Below are positions 16,608 through 26,891 of a stretch of DNA of 64,000 nucleotides, in pieces (within the stretch, counting starts at the first letter, position 1; the number at the start of each line of letters is the position of its first letter). Under the pieces are notes generated by a model. That model did no database searches. It had not been told where the DNA came from and worked only from the letters and a program-made list of their open reading frames with translations. The stretch covers positions 372,001 to 436,000 of the forward strand of contig JACKCC010000008.1 in NCBI GenBank assembly GCA_020634245.1. Direction: 5' to 3'. The translations under genes were made by a program, and so were the position numbers. Source of the DNA: Ardenticatenaceae bacterium (GTDB taxonomy: Bacteria > Chloroflexota > Anaerolineae > Promineifilales > Promineifilaceae).

Positions 16608-17630
16608 ATGTTAAACAACGAAACAAAAATCACTATTTTAGATATTGCTGAAAAAGCCAATGTGTCGCCAAGTACCGTTTCGCGCGTTTTACGAAACTCT
16701 GCTGGCGTTGCACAGAAAAAACGTGATGCCGTTATGCAGGCAGTTACTGAACTGGATTACCGGCCGAATATATTTGCGCAAAGCCTGGCCAGTGGGCAAT
16801 CCATGACAATTGGTGTTCTTACACAAAATTTTGGTAGTCCGTTTTACGACGGCATTTTGCAGGGCATTTTGCAAGGGCTTGAGGGAACAGATTATTGGCC
16901 CCTTTTCGCTGATGGCCGCTGGCAACCAGCGATTGAACAACAAGCTCTAGACCTTCTTTTGGATAGGCGCGTAGACGGTATCATCGTTCTTGGCGGGCAG
17001 ACAACTGAGGAAAGGTTACAAAGAATTGCCGCAAATATTCCGCTTGTTGTCGTAGCTCGCGAACTGAAAATGATGCCAGAACATTGCCTGTATGTGGATA
17101 ACTTTCAAGCCGCTTACCGGGCTACAAAGTATTTGCTGGAGATGGGCCACCGGGATATTGCCCACATCACGGCTCCTGTTGTTTATCAAGAATCTGTAGA
17201 TGACATTTTCAAGCGGTATCAAGGTTATCAGCAAGCGCTGCGTGATATGGGGTTTGAACCCGATCCGCGACTGGTTGTGGAAGGAAATTTGCAGCAGCAG
17301 TCGGGGGTTTTGGCGGTGGAGATGTTGTTGTCACGGGGACGGCCGTTCAGCGCCATTTTTAGTGCCAACGACCAGATGTCCTTTGGGGCACGATTAGCCC
17401 TCTTCCGGCGCGGCATACGGGTACCGGAAGATGTTTCGCTAATTGGCTTTGATGATGAAGCATCGGCCGCCTACATGGTACCGCCGCTCACCACGTCTCG
17501 CCAGCCGTCCGTAGAAATGGGGCAGGCAGCGGCCCAGGCCATCTTAGATTTGATGAATGGGAAAACGCCGACTCTCCCCTGCTTCCAAGCCCATTTAATT
17601 GTCCGCGAATCGGTCAGCCGCCGCCGGTAA
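16608..17630 (+). CDS. LacI-family transcriptional regulator
   Basis: A 340-residue regulator with an N-terminal helix-turn-helix (I-L-D-I-A-E-K-A-N-V-S-P-S-T-V-S-R-V-L-R, residues about 9-28), the hinge Y-R-P-N-I-F-A-Q-S-L, and a periplasmic-binding-like sensor domain (residues about 65-335). It is divergent from the ABC operon and has operator-like palindromes on both sides of the shared intergenic region, so it most likely represses the beta-glucan locus until an oligosaccharide binds. The effector is unknown. One ACGGCCGT copy lies near its 3' half, at about 17340. Confidence 0.93.
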   Translation: MLNNETKITILDIAEKANVSPSTVSRVLRNSAGVAQKKRDAVMQAVTELDYRPNIFAQSLASGQSMTIGVLTQNFGSPFYDGILQGILQGLEGTDYWPLFADGRWQPAIEQQALDLLLDRRVDGIIVLGGQTTEERLQRIAANIPLVVVARELKMMPEHCLYVDNFQAAYRATKYLLEMGHRDIAHITAPVVYQESVDDIFKRYQGYQQALRDMGFEPDPRLVVEGNLQQQSGVLAVEMLLSRGRPFSAIFSANDQMSFGARLALFRRGIRVPEDVSLIGFDDEASAAYMVPPLTTSRQPSVEMGQAAAQAILDLMNGKTPTLPCFQAHLIVRESVSRRR

Positions 17631-17661
17631 ACGGCCGTTCTTCCTCCCCCCAACCCATCTC

Positions 17662-19191
17662 TCACACCTGCCGTGGCCGATATTGCAGCGCCTCTGCCAG
17701 ATGAGCCGGCTGGATGCTGTCCACATCGGCCAAATCGGCGATGGTACGGGCCACTTTGAGGACCCGGTGGAAGGCACGGGCGCTCAGATTCATCTGCGTC
17801 ATTGCGCTGCGCATCAGGCGCTGGCCCGTTTCATCCAGTTTGCACAGTTCGCGCACCTCGCTTGGTCCCATGTCAGCATTGCAGTACAAATCGCCATCCT
17901 GGAAGCGTTCGGCCTGCCGTACTCTGGCCCGTTCCACCCGTTCGCGGATGCTGGCCGACGTCTCACTGCGCCGGTTTGAGGTTAGCTTTTCAAAATCGAC
18001 ACGGGGCACATCCACGTGTAAATCAATCCGGTCCATCAACGGGCCGGAAATTCGTTTTTGGTAGCGGGTAATCATGGCGTTAGAGCAGGAGCAAGCGTGT
18101 ACCGGATCGCCAAAGTAGCCGCAGGGACACGGATTTTGGGCGGCAACCAGCATAAAATTGGCCGGATATGTTACCGTGCCGCTGGCGCGGGAGATGGAAA
18201 CCTCGCGCGGCATTCCCTCCAACGGCTGGCGCAGCACTTCGATGAGATTTTGACCAAATTCCGGCAGCTCATCAAGAAATAACACGCCTCTGTGAGCCAG
18301 GGAGATTTCGCCGGGACGCGGCCAGGCGCCGCCCCCCACCAGTCCGGCGTAGCTGATGGTGTGATGGGGGGAACGGAACGGCCGTTCCCGAATTAACGGC
18401 GTATCCGGCGGCAGCAAACTGGCCACGCTGTAAATTTTAGTCACTTCCAGCGCCTCATCCACCGTCATGCGTGGCAAAATACTGGGCAGCGACTTGGCAA
18501 TGAGGGTTTTGCCAGCTCCCGGCGGGCCGGACATCAGAACATTATGTCCACCGGCGGCGGCGACTTCCATCGCTCTCTTAACATGTTCCTGCCCCATGAT
18601 GTCGGCAAAATCGGCAGCGTAAGTTGGCTGCTGACCAAAAGCATCTTGCAAATCAACGCTGATCGGTTGGATAGGGCGCAGTCCAGTCAAATGCCCCACC
18701 AGTTCACCCAGGCTGTTAACGGGAATGACGTCCACATCGGGCAACAAGGCCGCTTCTTCGGCATCAACGGCGGGCACAAAAACGCGGGCAAATCCCTGGG
18801 CGCGGGCCAGAGCGGTCATGGGTAATATGCCTTTGGTATGGCGCGTCGTGCCATCCAGGGAAAGTTCGCCGATGAATAGTGCGCCTTCCAATTTGTCGGG
18901 CCAGATTTGTTGGGAGGCGGCCAAAACGCCCACGGCAATGGGCAAATCGTAAGCAGGGCCTTCCTTTCGCAGGTCGGCGGGAGCCAGATTGACGGTCAGC
19001 CGTTTGCCATCAGGAAATTGCAAGCCGCTGTTTTTAATGGCGGAATGGACACGATCACGGCTTTCGCGCACGGCGGCGTCGGGAAGACCAACCAGGTTAA
19101 AGGCAGGAGCGCCCCGAATGATGTCTACTTCAACGTCAACGATGTCAGCCTGCAGCCCCACAATGGCGCAGCTAATGACTTTAGCAAGCAT
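17662..19191 (-). CDS. comM: ComM/YifB-family AAA ATPase
   Basis: A 509-residue protein of the YifB/ComM family: an N-terminal domain (A-K-V...G-L-Q-A-D-I-V-D-V-E-V-D), a chelatase-like AAA domain with Walker A G-P-P-G-A-G-K-T near residue 224 and Walker B V-L-F-L-D-E near 303, the Cys-rich insert N-P-C-P-C-G-Y-F-G-D, and the C-terminal domain. ComM acts as a hexameric helicase that helps branch migration during natural transformation; in bacteria without known competence its role is less clear. Length is normal for the family. Confidence 0.93.
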   Translation of the reverse strand: MLAKVISCAIVGLQADIVDVEVDIIRGAPAFNLVGLPDAAVRESRDRVHSAIKNSGLQFPDGKRLTVNLAPADLRKEGPAYDLPIAVGVLAASQQIWPDKLEGALFIGELSLDGTTRHTKGILPMTALARAQGFARVFVPAVDAEEAALLPDVDVIPVNSLGELVGHLTGLRPIQPISVDLQDAFGQQPTYAADFADIMGQEHVKRAMEVAAAGGHNVLMSGPPGAGKTLIAKSLPSILPRMTVDEALEVTKIYSVASLLPPDTPLIRERPFRSPHHTISYAGLVGGGAWPRPGEISLAHRGVLFLDELPEFGQNLIEVLRQPLEGMPREVSISRASGTVTYPANFMLVAAQNPCPCGYFGDPVHACSCSNAMITRYQKRISGPLMDRIDLHVDVPRVDFEKLTSNRRSETSASIRERVERARVRQAERFQDGDLYCNADMGPSEVRELCKLDETGQRLMRSAMTQMNLSARAFHRVLKVARTIADLADVDSIQPAHLAEALQYRPRQV

Positions 19192-19276
19192 ATGGTTATC
19201 CTAATTTATTTTTTATGACTGCACGATCTGGCAGAGAAACGGCCGTTCACTCAAACTATGCTCCCTCACTTTTATT

Positions 19277-21712
19277 TCACTCTGCGGCTGGCAGCTGCAA
19301 ATAAAAAACAGCGCCGCCACCCTCCTGATTCTCCGCCCAAGTCTGTCCACCATGCGCCTGGGCAATCGATTTGACCAACGCCAATCCTAAACCGGTACCA
19401 ACAATGTGATCATTACCTTTACCCCGATAAAACTTGTCAAAAATAAAAGAAATATCTGTTTCCGGAATGCCCGGTCCCTCGTCTTGGACGGAAATAAGGA
19501 TGTGATTGGTAACAGCCGTTACCCCCACCTTCACCGCCCCCTTTGCCGGCGAATATTTCAAGGCATTATCCACAAGATTACTCAAGGCCCGGCGCAGCTG
19601 CCCCGCATCTCCCATCACCCAGACCGTGCCATTCGCCATTTCCAGTGAAAGCGCAATATTTTTCGACATAGCCTGGCCTTGAAACTCATTAATTACATCC
19701 TCAGCAATCGCTGTTAAATCACAAGCAACATGCTGTTGTTCTAATTCCGAGTTATAACGGGCTAACTCCAGCAGCCCATCCACCAAAGACGTCATATGCT
19801 GCAAAGCATTCCGGCTGCGCTCAACAAACAGCAGCTGCTGCTCATTCAACGGCCCAACATCTTCCAGCCCATTAATAAAACCGGCAATCGTATTCAATGG
19901 CGCCCGCATATCATGCGAAACGGTCGTCACAAAATTGTCTTTCGCCTTATTCAAGGCCTTGAGGCGAGAAATATCCTGCAAAATCAAAATAGAACCCAAA
20001 TCAGGAATGGAAGCAATTTCTGGCACCCAGACAGATTCATCGGGCAATTCAATTTCCAATTGATTAATTCTGGACGCATCAGCCTCTGCTTCAATTAACG
20101 CCAACAGTTCAGGAAAAGGAAGTACCTGACCGAGTGGCTTTCCAATAGCATCTTTTGTTAAACCCAGCCTGGTTCTGGCATTCTTATTCAAAAGCGACAC
20201 ATGCCCGGCCCTATCCATAATCAAAATAGGATGATTGGTATGCTCTAACGTTGCTTCAAGGTGTTGTTTTCGGGTAGCAGCATCTTTAAATAACAAGGCA
20301 TTGGTTACGGCAATCGCAATCGCCGAGGCAATTGTTAACGCCCGTTCAACATCCTGGTCATCAAACGTATCATCAATTTTATTCAGAAGCTGCATCACCC
20401 CAATGATTTTGCCGCCAAACAAGAGCGGTACACATAGTAATGACCGCGTCTTGAATCCGGTAAGTTCATCGACTTCGCTGTAAAATACCGGATGAGCATG
20501 GGCATCATTGGTGTAAATCCACTTTCCTTTTTGCGCCACATGCCCCACAAACCCGCGCCCAATGGGAACTTTAACCTGTGACAATATTTCCATGGGTGTT
20601 CCGACGTTCGTCAAAACCCGCAGCGATTGTTCCGTCTCATCCAGCAGCCAGACCGATGATGCTTCAATATCCCAACTGTCGTGAACTTGTTTGATTGTCA
20701 TTCGAATCACTTCATTCAAATCAAGAGAAGAAGTGATCGTCTGGGTAATATCAATTAAAGTATTCAGTTCTTCCAATCGGGTAGCCAACGCTTGATCGGC
20801 GGCCTGGTAAACGCGCGCATTTTCCAGCGCAATGGCAGCATAATCGGCCAAAAAGGAAAGTAAAAATTCATCGCGCCGGCTAAAAGCACGGAAAACGGCG
20901 ATATTACCCACCCCCAGCACACCAATCGTTACGCCGCGTAATTTGAGGGGCACATACAAGATAGATCGAGAAAAGTAACCGGTCCTTACTTCGATGCCAG
21001 CACCGGAAAAAGAGGATTCGCGTAACGGCCGTCCCCCTTTTATCACATTTCCTGCCAACGAATCGGCCAACAAAATATCCGGCGATTTCTCCGCCCGATC
21101 CGGTTTTTCATAACTCTTCAACCATTTACCCGACTTATCAGGCAGCCAGATTGTGCTGTCTTCAGCGTTGGTCAGATACGTGGCTGCTTCTAAAACCCGC
21201 TCCAGCACCTTGTCCACACTCAACAACGACGTAATCGCCTTACCAATGCGCGACAGCTCATTCATCTCGTGCGTCTGACGGCTCATTTCAACCTTAACCC
21301 GCCGCAGCTGCTCGGCTAATTCCTCTTTATCATGCAGCAGCCGCGTTTCCATCAGCGCGCGATCAATCGTCTCCAACACTTCATCAACGGTAAACGGCTT
21401 AATCAGATAATCTTTGGCCCCCAGCCGAAACGCCTCAATCGCGCTCAATTCCGATCCATAGCCGGTCATCAGCACAACAGGCGTACTGATCCCCTCCTGC
21501 GCCATTTGCTGCAAAATATCGATGCCGGTCATACCGGGTAAGTTGTAATCTAAAACAATGAGATCGGCTTTCCCATCACGAATGAGTTTCAGGCCAGACA
21601 AACCATCATGGGCAAATAATGTCTTGTAACCAAAACTAGGCAGCACGGTTTGGGCCAGATGTTTAACAATTTCTTTGCTGTCGTCGATGACAAGGATACA
21701 TTCGTCGCTCAT
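19277..21712 (-). CDS. Hybrid receiver-GAF-GAF-PAS-histidine kinase
   Basis: An 811-residue soluble signalling protein. Order: receiver domain 1-120 (phospho-acceptor D55 in V-L-D-Y-N-L-P-G), a coiled-coil linker about 128-170, GAF about 165-310, GAF about 320-480, PAS about 490-585, dimerisation/phosphotransfer helix with H600 (V-S-H-D-M-R-A-P-L-N), and an ATPase domain with N-L-V-D-N-A-L-K-Y-S, D-E-G-P-G-I-P and G-T-G-L-G-L-A-L-V. The receiver is at the N-terminus, so the kinase may itself be controlled by a partner kinase. No transmembrane segment and no adjacent response regulator were seen. The signal is unknown. Confidence 0.92.
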   Translation of the reverse strand: MSDECILVIDDSKEIVKHLAQTVLPSFGYKTLFAHDGLSGLKLIRDGKADLIVLDYNLPGMTGIDILQQMAQEGISTPVVLMTGYGSELSAIEAFRLGAKDYLIKPFTVDEVLETIDRALMETRLLHDKEELAEQLRRVKVEMSRQTHEMNELSRIGKAITSLLSVDKVLERVLEAATYLTNAEDSTIWLPDKSGKWLKSYEKPDRAEKSPDILLADSLAGNVIKGGRPLRESSFSGAGIEVRTGYFSRSILYVPLKLRGVTIGVLGVGNIAVFRAFSRRDEFLLSFLADYAAIALENARVYQAADQALATRLEELNTLIDITQTITSSLDLNEVIRMTIKQVHDSWDIEASSVWLLDETEQSLRVLTNVGTPMEILSQVKVPIGRGFVGHVAQKGKWIYTNDAHAHPVFYSEVDELTGFKTRSLLCVPLLFGGKIIGVMQLLNKIDDTFDDQDVERALTIASAIAIAVTNALLFKDAATRKQHLEATLEHTNHPILIMDRAGHVSLLNKNARTRLGLTKDAIGKPLGQVLPFPELLALIEAEADASRINQLEIELPDESVWVPEIASIPDLGSILILQDISRLKALNKAKDNFVTTVSHDMRAPLNTIAGFINGLEDVGPLNEQQLLFVERSRNALQHMTSLVDGLLELARYNSELEQQHVACDLTAIAEDVINEFQGQAMSKNIALSLEMANGTVWVMGDAGQLRRALSNLVDNALKYSPAKGAVKVGVTAVTNHILISVQDEGPGIPETDISFIFDKFYRGKGNDHIVGTGLGLALVKSIAQAHGGQTWAENQEGGGAVFYLQLPAAE

Positions 21713-21948
21713 AATTAATTTGATGATAGCGAATTGCTTTCTAAGTTCAATTGGATGGGATAAATGCTCAATAGACCGATGCTCATGATGTTAAACAATT
21801 ACAAAGACTGGTCACAAATAATGCTTGTGGAATGGTAATCCAAAGATGAATGATGTCATGTCCATTTATGGAGTGTAATAAACTTTATGGATTTTAACGG
21901 CCGTTTCACCATCTCTAGCCGCCTCATTATAACATAGCCGCCCAACTC

Positions 21949-21976
21949 TTGACACCTAAAAGCGGCGTCATATAAT
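21949..21976 (+). promoter_or_regulatory. Sigma-70-type promoter upstream of hutU
   Basis: TTGACA at 21949-21954, 16-bp spacer, TATAAT at 21971-21976; both hexamers match consensus. Transcription would start near 21983, about 130 bp before the hutU ATG, so the word-repeat hairpin would lie in the 5' leader. Confidence 0.7.
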
Positions 21977-22019
21977 CGCCTCAATCTTCTACAATTTTCA
22001 GGACAGGGCAGATGAAAAT

Positions 22020-22095
22020 AGTTGTTGGTTGCTAGTTGCTGGTAGGCAACCTCTGGTTGCAGTCACTATCCACTAGCCACCAGCCACCAGCACCA
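22020..22095. repeat. Word-repeat hairpin element (GCTAGTTGCTGG type)
   Basis: Imperfect copies of GTTGGTTGCTAGTTGCTGG are followed by the inverted form ACTAGCCACCAGCCACCAG. A similar but not identical element precedes the chelatase gene at 34080-34171. Confidence 0.6.
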
Positions 22096-22113
22096 TTTAT
22101 ACAGGAAAATCCC

Positions 22114-23760
<1,647 letters not shown>

Positions 23761-23779
23761 GGGAAAACCGCAGAGGTGC

Positions 23780-24403
23780 ATGCAACCTTTGGTTGCCGAA
23801 CGCAGAGAATTTATGGACGAAGTACAACGTTACGACCGAGGCATGTGGCTACTGGAGAATTACGGTTTGAAGCGGCTGCGGCGGATGCTGCTGCAAGAGG
23901 TGCGCGGCGAGGTATTGGAAATTGGCGTCGGGACGGGAGCTAATCTGCCGTTTTATAATGGGAATGTGGGGCGGTTAACGGCCGTTGACATCAATCCGGC
24001 TCGTTTAGTGGGCACAATGAACCGGGCACAAGCAGTGAACGGCCGTCACCCCATCCAGATTGGCGCGGCCGATGCCCAACAGCTCCCCTTCCCTGATGAC
24101 CAATTTGATACAGTGGTCGGCACGTTAGTATTCTGCTCCATTCCCGAACCGATGGCAGCACTGGCGGAAATTAAACGGGTACTGCGGGTAAACGGCCGTT
24201 TCCTCCTCTTGGAGCACGTGCGCGGCCTCAACCCCATCACCCAACGCCTGACCGACTGGCTGCATCCGGCCTGGTTTGCCATGCAGGGATCGTGCCATTT
24301 GAATCGGGAAACGGCCGTAACCGTTCAGGCCGCCGGATTTCACATTGAAGAAACCAGTTCCCATGGCTGGGGCGTCATTCAGATGATTAAGGCAAGTGCT
24401 TAA
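23780..24403 (+). CDS. Class I SAM-dependent methyltransferase
   Basis: A 207-residue methyltransferase (196 if the ATG at 23813 is used; homologues usually begin near the R-Y-D-R-G-M-W there). Motif I is L-E-I-G-V-G-T-G-A-N-L-P-F-Y, followed by V-D-I-N, A-D-A-Q-Q-L-P-F-P and F-L-L-L-E-H-V-R. It resembles the METTL7/UbiE-like small-molecule methyltransferases; the substrate cannot be told. Its 3' end overlaps the convergent HAD gene by 17 bp. Four ACGGCCGT copies in about 600 bp make it one of the densest genes for this word. Confidence 0.85.
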   Translation: MQPLVAERREFMDEVQRYDRGMWLLENYGLKRLRRMLLQEVRGEVLEIGVGTGANLPFYNGNVGRLTAVDINPARLVGTMNRAQAVNGRHPIQIGAADAQQLPFPDDQFDTVVGTLVFCSIPEPMAALAEIKRVLRVNGRFLLLEHVRGLNPITQRLTDWLHPAWFAMQGSCHLNRETAVTVQAAGFHIEETSSHGWGVIQMIKASA

Positions 24404-25061
24404 GCAAATCAGCCGTACTTTCTAGCACGAGGTGGGCGCCTGTACGTTCCAATTCCCCCAACTCGCCAAAGCCGCAGAGGACGCCAACGCTCCAGGCCCC
24501 GGCGCGACGGCCCGATTTCACATCGACGGTAGTGTCGCCAACCATGACGCATTTTTCGACAGGAACTCCCAGCCGTTGAGCGGCCAATCTGACCGGCGCG
24601 GGATGAGGTTTGAGGCGGCGTGTGTCTTGCAGGCCACAGGTGGTGGTGAACACGGCCGTCTCCACCGGAAACTGTTGCAAAAAGGCATCGATATGAAACC
24701 GGCTGCGCGTCGTTACCAGGGCCACTTTGTAGCGGCCTTGCAGTGACAGGAGCAGCTCCCCCACCCCCGGAATCAGTGAAAACTCATGGGCGGCATAAAC
24801 GCCGCGCCGCCGCCGCAGTCTGTCCGTCGTGCCCATCGACGCTTCATCTAAATGCAAGATGTCCAGCAGCGTGATGAGCGCGTTGCCCGGTGTTTCCGCT
24901 TTCATCATCAGCCAGCGGGCGATACGCGGCGCACGGCGGCGAAGGAACGGCCGTAACTTCACTTCCAGCCGGGCCACTGCGTCGTCATCGGTATTAATCA
25001 GTGTGCCATCCAGGTCGAATAAAATGGCTTCGATCTCAGAAAACGGGATTGTTTCAGGCAT
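24387..25061 (-). CDS. HAD-superfamily hydrolase (phosphoglycolate phosphatase-like)
   Basis: A 224-residue HAD phosphatase: motif I D-L-D-G-T-L near residue 16, motif II V-T-T-R-S around 115, motif III K-P-H-P-A-P, and motif IV V-G-D-T-T-V-D. The helical cap lies between motifs I and II, as in the Gph/PGMB group. It may act on phosphoglycolate, a sugar phosphate or pyrophosphate; the sequence does not decide. It overlaps the convergent methyltransferase by 17 bp. Confidence 0.85.
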   Translation of the reverse strand: MPETIPFSEIEAILFDLDGTLINTDDDAVARLEVKLRPFLRRRAPRIARWLMMKAETPGNALITLLDILHLDEASMGTTDRLRRRRGVYAAHEFSLIPGVGELLLSLQGRYKVALVTTRSRFHIDAFLQQFPVETAVFTTTCGLQDTRRLKPHPAPVRLAAQRLGVPVEKCVMVGDTTVDVKSGRRAGAWSVGVLCGFGELGELERTGAHLVLESTADLLKHLP

Positions 25062-25105
25062 GAGACAAAAGACTACGAGACTGACGACTATCAGACTACC
25101 GGACT
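25062..25105. repeat. Short word-repeat element (GACTAC type)
   Basis: Imperfect repeats of GAGACAAAAGACTACGAGACTG-like and GACTATCAGACTACCGGACT-like words fill the gap between two minus-strand genes. Confidence 0.5.
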
Positions 25106-25769
25106 AAAACGGCCAATAATTGAGGATAAGAATAGCAACGGCCGTTACCGTCAAATTATCAATCCCCCAAATCGACACCGCTTCCATGATAGTCGTAGCA
25201 ATCGTAATCACCAAAGCCGGGAACACGGCTGCCATCGGGACAACCTCCGGCGAACCACCAACGACCCATAAAGCCAGCCAGGTAAACAGGAAGCAGGCCA
25301 CAAAAAAGCCAATTGACCCTTCCAGCGTCCGCCGGTGATTACGCACATGGTACTCGCGACGGCCGTATGCCTGTCCGATGACCGGAGCCATGCCATCGCC
25401 CCAGGTTAATGGCATGAGCGCCGCCACCATCAGCGGCGGCTGATCCCAAAACAGGTAAGCAACGACTGCCGCCGCAAAGGGAAAGTATACTGTGCCTAGA
25501 TTGGAGCGGTCGCTGCTGGCCATCGCCGCAAAAAAGCCATACCGCCAATCAAGCAGATTGATGAGCATAAAGCCAACGGCCGTTGCAATAAAAAACCAGG
25601 GGTTGTCAAACAGAAAATGCAGCCCCCAACTCATCATCCCCACCCCGATGTGGATGACTTTGCGGGTAAAGCTGCTCTTGTAACCACGCCAGCGACGCAG
25701 CATTTCGGCGGCGCCAATAAGACCAAAAATATAAGCGATGCAGATAAGGAGACCGAGCCAATTGTTCAT
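25104..25769 (-). CDS. Polyprenol/phytol kinase-like membrane protein
   Basis: A 221-residue membrane protein with about six to seven membrane segments, matching the dolichol/phytol kinase and CTP-dependent lipid kinase group (SEC59/VTE5 type). R-K-V-I-H-I-G-V-G near residue 36 and the later L-T-W-G-D-G-M-A-P-V-I-G-Q-A-Y-G-R, then R-T-L-E-G-S-I-G-F, are the family's signature blocks. Such enzymes transfer phosphate from CTP or ATP to a long-chain alcohol. The actual lipid substrate is not known here. Confidence 0.8.
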   Translation of the reverse strand: MNNWLGLLICIAYIFGLIGAAEMLRRWRGYKSSFTRKVIHIGVGMMSWGLHFLFDNPWFFIATAVGFMLINLLDWRYGFFAAMASSDRSNLGTVYFPFAAAVVAYLFWDQPPLMVAALMPLTWGDGMAPVIGQAYGRREYHVRNHRRTLEGSIGFFVACFLFTWLALWVVGGSPEVVPMAAVFPALVITIATTIMEAVSIWGIDNLTVTAVAILILNYWPF

Positions 25770-25774
25770 AGTTA

Positions 25775-25862
25775 AAGCAAAAAAGTTGCAAAGTTAAAAA
25801 GTGACGAAGCAGCAAAGTGGCAAGTTGCAAAACTTTTTACTCTGCAACCTGCAACGCTGCCA
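25775..25862. repeat. Word-repeat hairpin element (TTGCAAAGT type)
   Basis: Repeats of AAGTTGCAAAGT / AGCAAAGTGGCAAGTTGC run into the inverted words CTCTGCAACCTGCAACGCTGCC, forming an imperfect hairpin between two minus-strand genes. Confidence 0.6.
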
Positions 25863-25864
25863 CT

Positions 25865-26794
25865 TCAGACAATTAAATGATCATACAACATGTCCAGGCT
25901 CAAGTCCGGGACAACAGTTTCACTGGTTTGCAGCGTCAGGCTGGCCGCCGCCGCCCCCAGCCGGATACACTGAATCGGCGGTAAATCGTTGAGCATGCCA
26001 AAAATGATAGCGGCTGTTACTGAATCACCGGTACCGGTACTGTCCACCATCTCGCTGTAATTGGCTTCAATGTAACCGGTCTCGTCAGAAGTAGCATAAT
26101 CAATACCAAAATCAGACAGGGTGATAACGACGTTATCAACGCCCATTTTGACAAGCTGCCGGGCTAAATCCAGACTGACATCAGGGTCATGACCGCCAAA
26201 ATCAACCTCGCACAGTTCGGCGGCTTCCACTTCGTTGGGGACAACAAGATGGAGGTGGGGGAGAAACGGCCGTAACTTATACGCCAGCCGCCCCGAAGAA
26301 GGATCCGCACACAACGGAACCTGGTACTTCTGCGCCAGTTCAACCACCGTCTGCATCGAATCGTGCAGCAGGCTGCCATCCATCATGATCATCGCCGCCC
26401 CTTCAAACAACGCTTCCTTCGCCAACAAATACTCTGGCGTAATGTGTTCCATCACCTGCACATCGTCCAGCGCAACCGAAAGCGAACCATCCTCCTCCAG
26501 CAAGGCCATATAGACGCCCGTATTCTCCCCGGCGATAGTGAGAACGTGATCCACATTGACGCCAGAACTGGCCGTCTGCGCCACCAACTGCTGCCCGGTC
26601 AAATCCTTACCCACCGCTGAAAGCAGATACACTTCTGCTCCCAGGCGGCCCAGATTCTCGGCCACATTGCGCGCCGTACCACCTCGAGTTGTACGGATAA
26701 AAGCAGGATTGGATGTGCCCGGCTCCAGACCGGCCAATGGCTTCCCCTTGGTATCCAAAAGCGTCGCCCCGATCACAAGAATGTGTTCGCCCAT
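25865..26794 (-). CDS. PfkB-family carbohydrate/nucleoside kinase
   Basis: A 309-residue ribokinase-fold kinase. The N-terminal G-G-T-A-R-N-V-A-E-N-L-G-R-L-G signature and the C-terminal D-S-T-G-T-G-D-S (catalytic Asp in G-T-G-D) are intact. The general look, with an N-terminal V-I-G-A-T-L-L-D-T-K-G-K, is close to pseudouridine kinase-type members, but the substrate cannot be fixed without a partner gene such as psuG. Start ATG is preceded by AGAGGAG. It appears to be a single-gene unit. Confidence 0.87.
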   Translation of the reverse strand: MGEHILVIGATLLDTKGKPLAGLEPGTSNPAFIRTTRGGTARNVAENLGRLGAEVYLLSAVGKDLTGQQLVAQTASSGVNVDHVLTIAGENTGVYMALLEEDGSLSVALDDVQVMEHITPEYLLAKEALFEGAAMIMMDGSLLHDSMQTVVELAQKYQVPLCADPSSGRLAYKLRPFLPHLHLVVPNEVEAAELCEVDFGGHDPDVSLDLARQLVKMGVDNVVITLSDFGIDYATSDETGYIEANYSEMVDSTGTGDSVTAAIIFGMLNDLPPIQCIRLGAAAASLTLQTSETVVPDLSLDMLYDHLIV

Positions 26795-26891
26795 ACCATC
26801 TCCTCTTTCAACCAGAATAAAAGAGCCAATTTAGGCTTTTTTTATCACTGGCTCCATCCTCTAACGTTCCAGTATCTCAGATTCTCCAATT

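Larger units (their letters stand above)
21713..22113. other. Intergenic region with promoter and word-repeat hairpin
   Basis: About 400 bp without a gene. It holds one ACGGCCGT copy (about 21898), the hutU promoter candidate (21949-21976), and an imperfect hairpin made of repeated GTTGCTAGTTGCTGG-like words and their inverted form (CCACTAGCCACCAGCCACC) at about 22020-22095. Confidence 0.6.

Noticed and set aside
22036..22113. Longer start for urocanate hydratase
   Set aside because: The added residues are translated word-repeat DNA, and the family begins near the ATG at 22114, which has AGGAAA upstream.
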